A DNA stretch of 42,727 nucleotides from Paradesertivirga sp966210515 (GTDB lineage Bacteria; Bacteroidota; Bacteroidia; Sphingobacteriales; Sphingobacteriaceae). Shown piece by piece: positions 42,691 through 42,727 of this stretch. The notes beneath the pieces are model-generated. The model was not told the DNA's origin, did not search any database, and was given only the letters and a program-made list of their open reading frames with translations. The stretch lies in assembly GCA_966210515.1 (NCBI GenBank), contig CBIHLM010000035.1, positions 1 through 42,727 on the forward strand. The letters run 5' to 3'. The stretch's first letter is position 1. Each line of letters starts with the position of its first letter. The position numbers and the translations under genes are program-made.

Positions 42691-42727
42691 AATTACCTAT
42701 CCAAAAACTCAAAAGAAAATCTACTAT

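Noticed and set aside
1..42727. CRISPR array, tRNA or rRNA genes, prophage or insertion sequence
   Set aside because: No regularly spaced direct repeats, no cloverleaf or rRNA-like stretch and no transposase or phage gene was seen.

Overview
The window looks like a chromosomal segment from a Bacteroidota bacterium, most probably of the family Sphingobacteriaceae (Pedobacter-like). The signs are AT-rich DNA, few Shine-Dalgarno sites, several -33/-7 promoters of the TTG...TAnnTTTG type, an OmpR/ECF/AraC style of regulation, a CarboxypepD-reg TonB receptor, DUF4256, DUF4230 and an S-layer-free set of lipoproteins and secreted GH105 enzymes. No tRNA, rRNA, CRISPR array, prophage or insertion sequence is visible. 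The genus is inferred from protein style only, not from a search.

Layout. 1-874: C-terminal end of a hybrid histidine kinase with two receiver domains, cut by the window edge. 999-4289: a DUF839 (PhoX-like) lipoprotein followed by a di-haem peroxidase with an unusual helical N-terminal half. 4359-5078: an orphan OmpR-type response regulator. 5526-10461: scattered single genes (hydroxypyruvate isomerase-like, orphan CheB-type methylesterase, divergent pirin and DJ-1/PfpI genes, DUF4256), then a broken AHSA1/SRPBCC gene at 10469. 10586-16187, minus strand: two GT4 glycosyltransferases, one fused to an alpha/alpha-toroid domain, and a GH130 glycoside phosphorylase fused to a C-terminal receiver domain. 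This is the most unusual part of the window.

16419-22049: two GH105-type unsaturated-glycuronyl hydrolases bracket a DinB-like gene, two tandem SRPBCC paralogues and a divergent GlxA-type regulator. 22247-28285: housekeeping genes (methionine aminopeptidase, DUF1905/YdeI protein, ferredoxin, LuxC-like acyl-CoA reductase, FtsE, GrpE, DnaJ). The ferredoxin and acyl-CoA reductase genes diverge from a region with a perfect 11-bp inverted repeat between two crossed -7 elements. 28387-36656: an OprO/P-type porin, a dicarboxylate/glutamate-type symporter, an ECF sigma factor overlapping a membrane protein gene, a PliI-like lysozyme inhibitor lipoprotein, DUF4230, a 44-residue ribosomal protein THX gene, thioredoxin reductase and a secreted unknown. 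36696-42627: acyl-CoA carboxylase carboxyltransferase subunit, ChrA transporter and a large TonB-dependent receptor.

How the genes work together. The GT/GT-toroid/GH130-REC cluster suggests synthesis or turnover of a mannose- or glucose-containing oligosaccharide, with the phosphorylase possibly controlled by phosphorylation of its receiver domain. The DUF839/peroxidase pair forms a cell-envelope redox or metal-related unit. GrpE-DnaJ is a chaperone pair. The pirin and DJ-1 genes share an intergenic region. Most other genes are single transcription units closed by hairpins, several of which are perfect palindromes.
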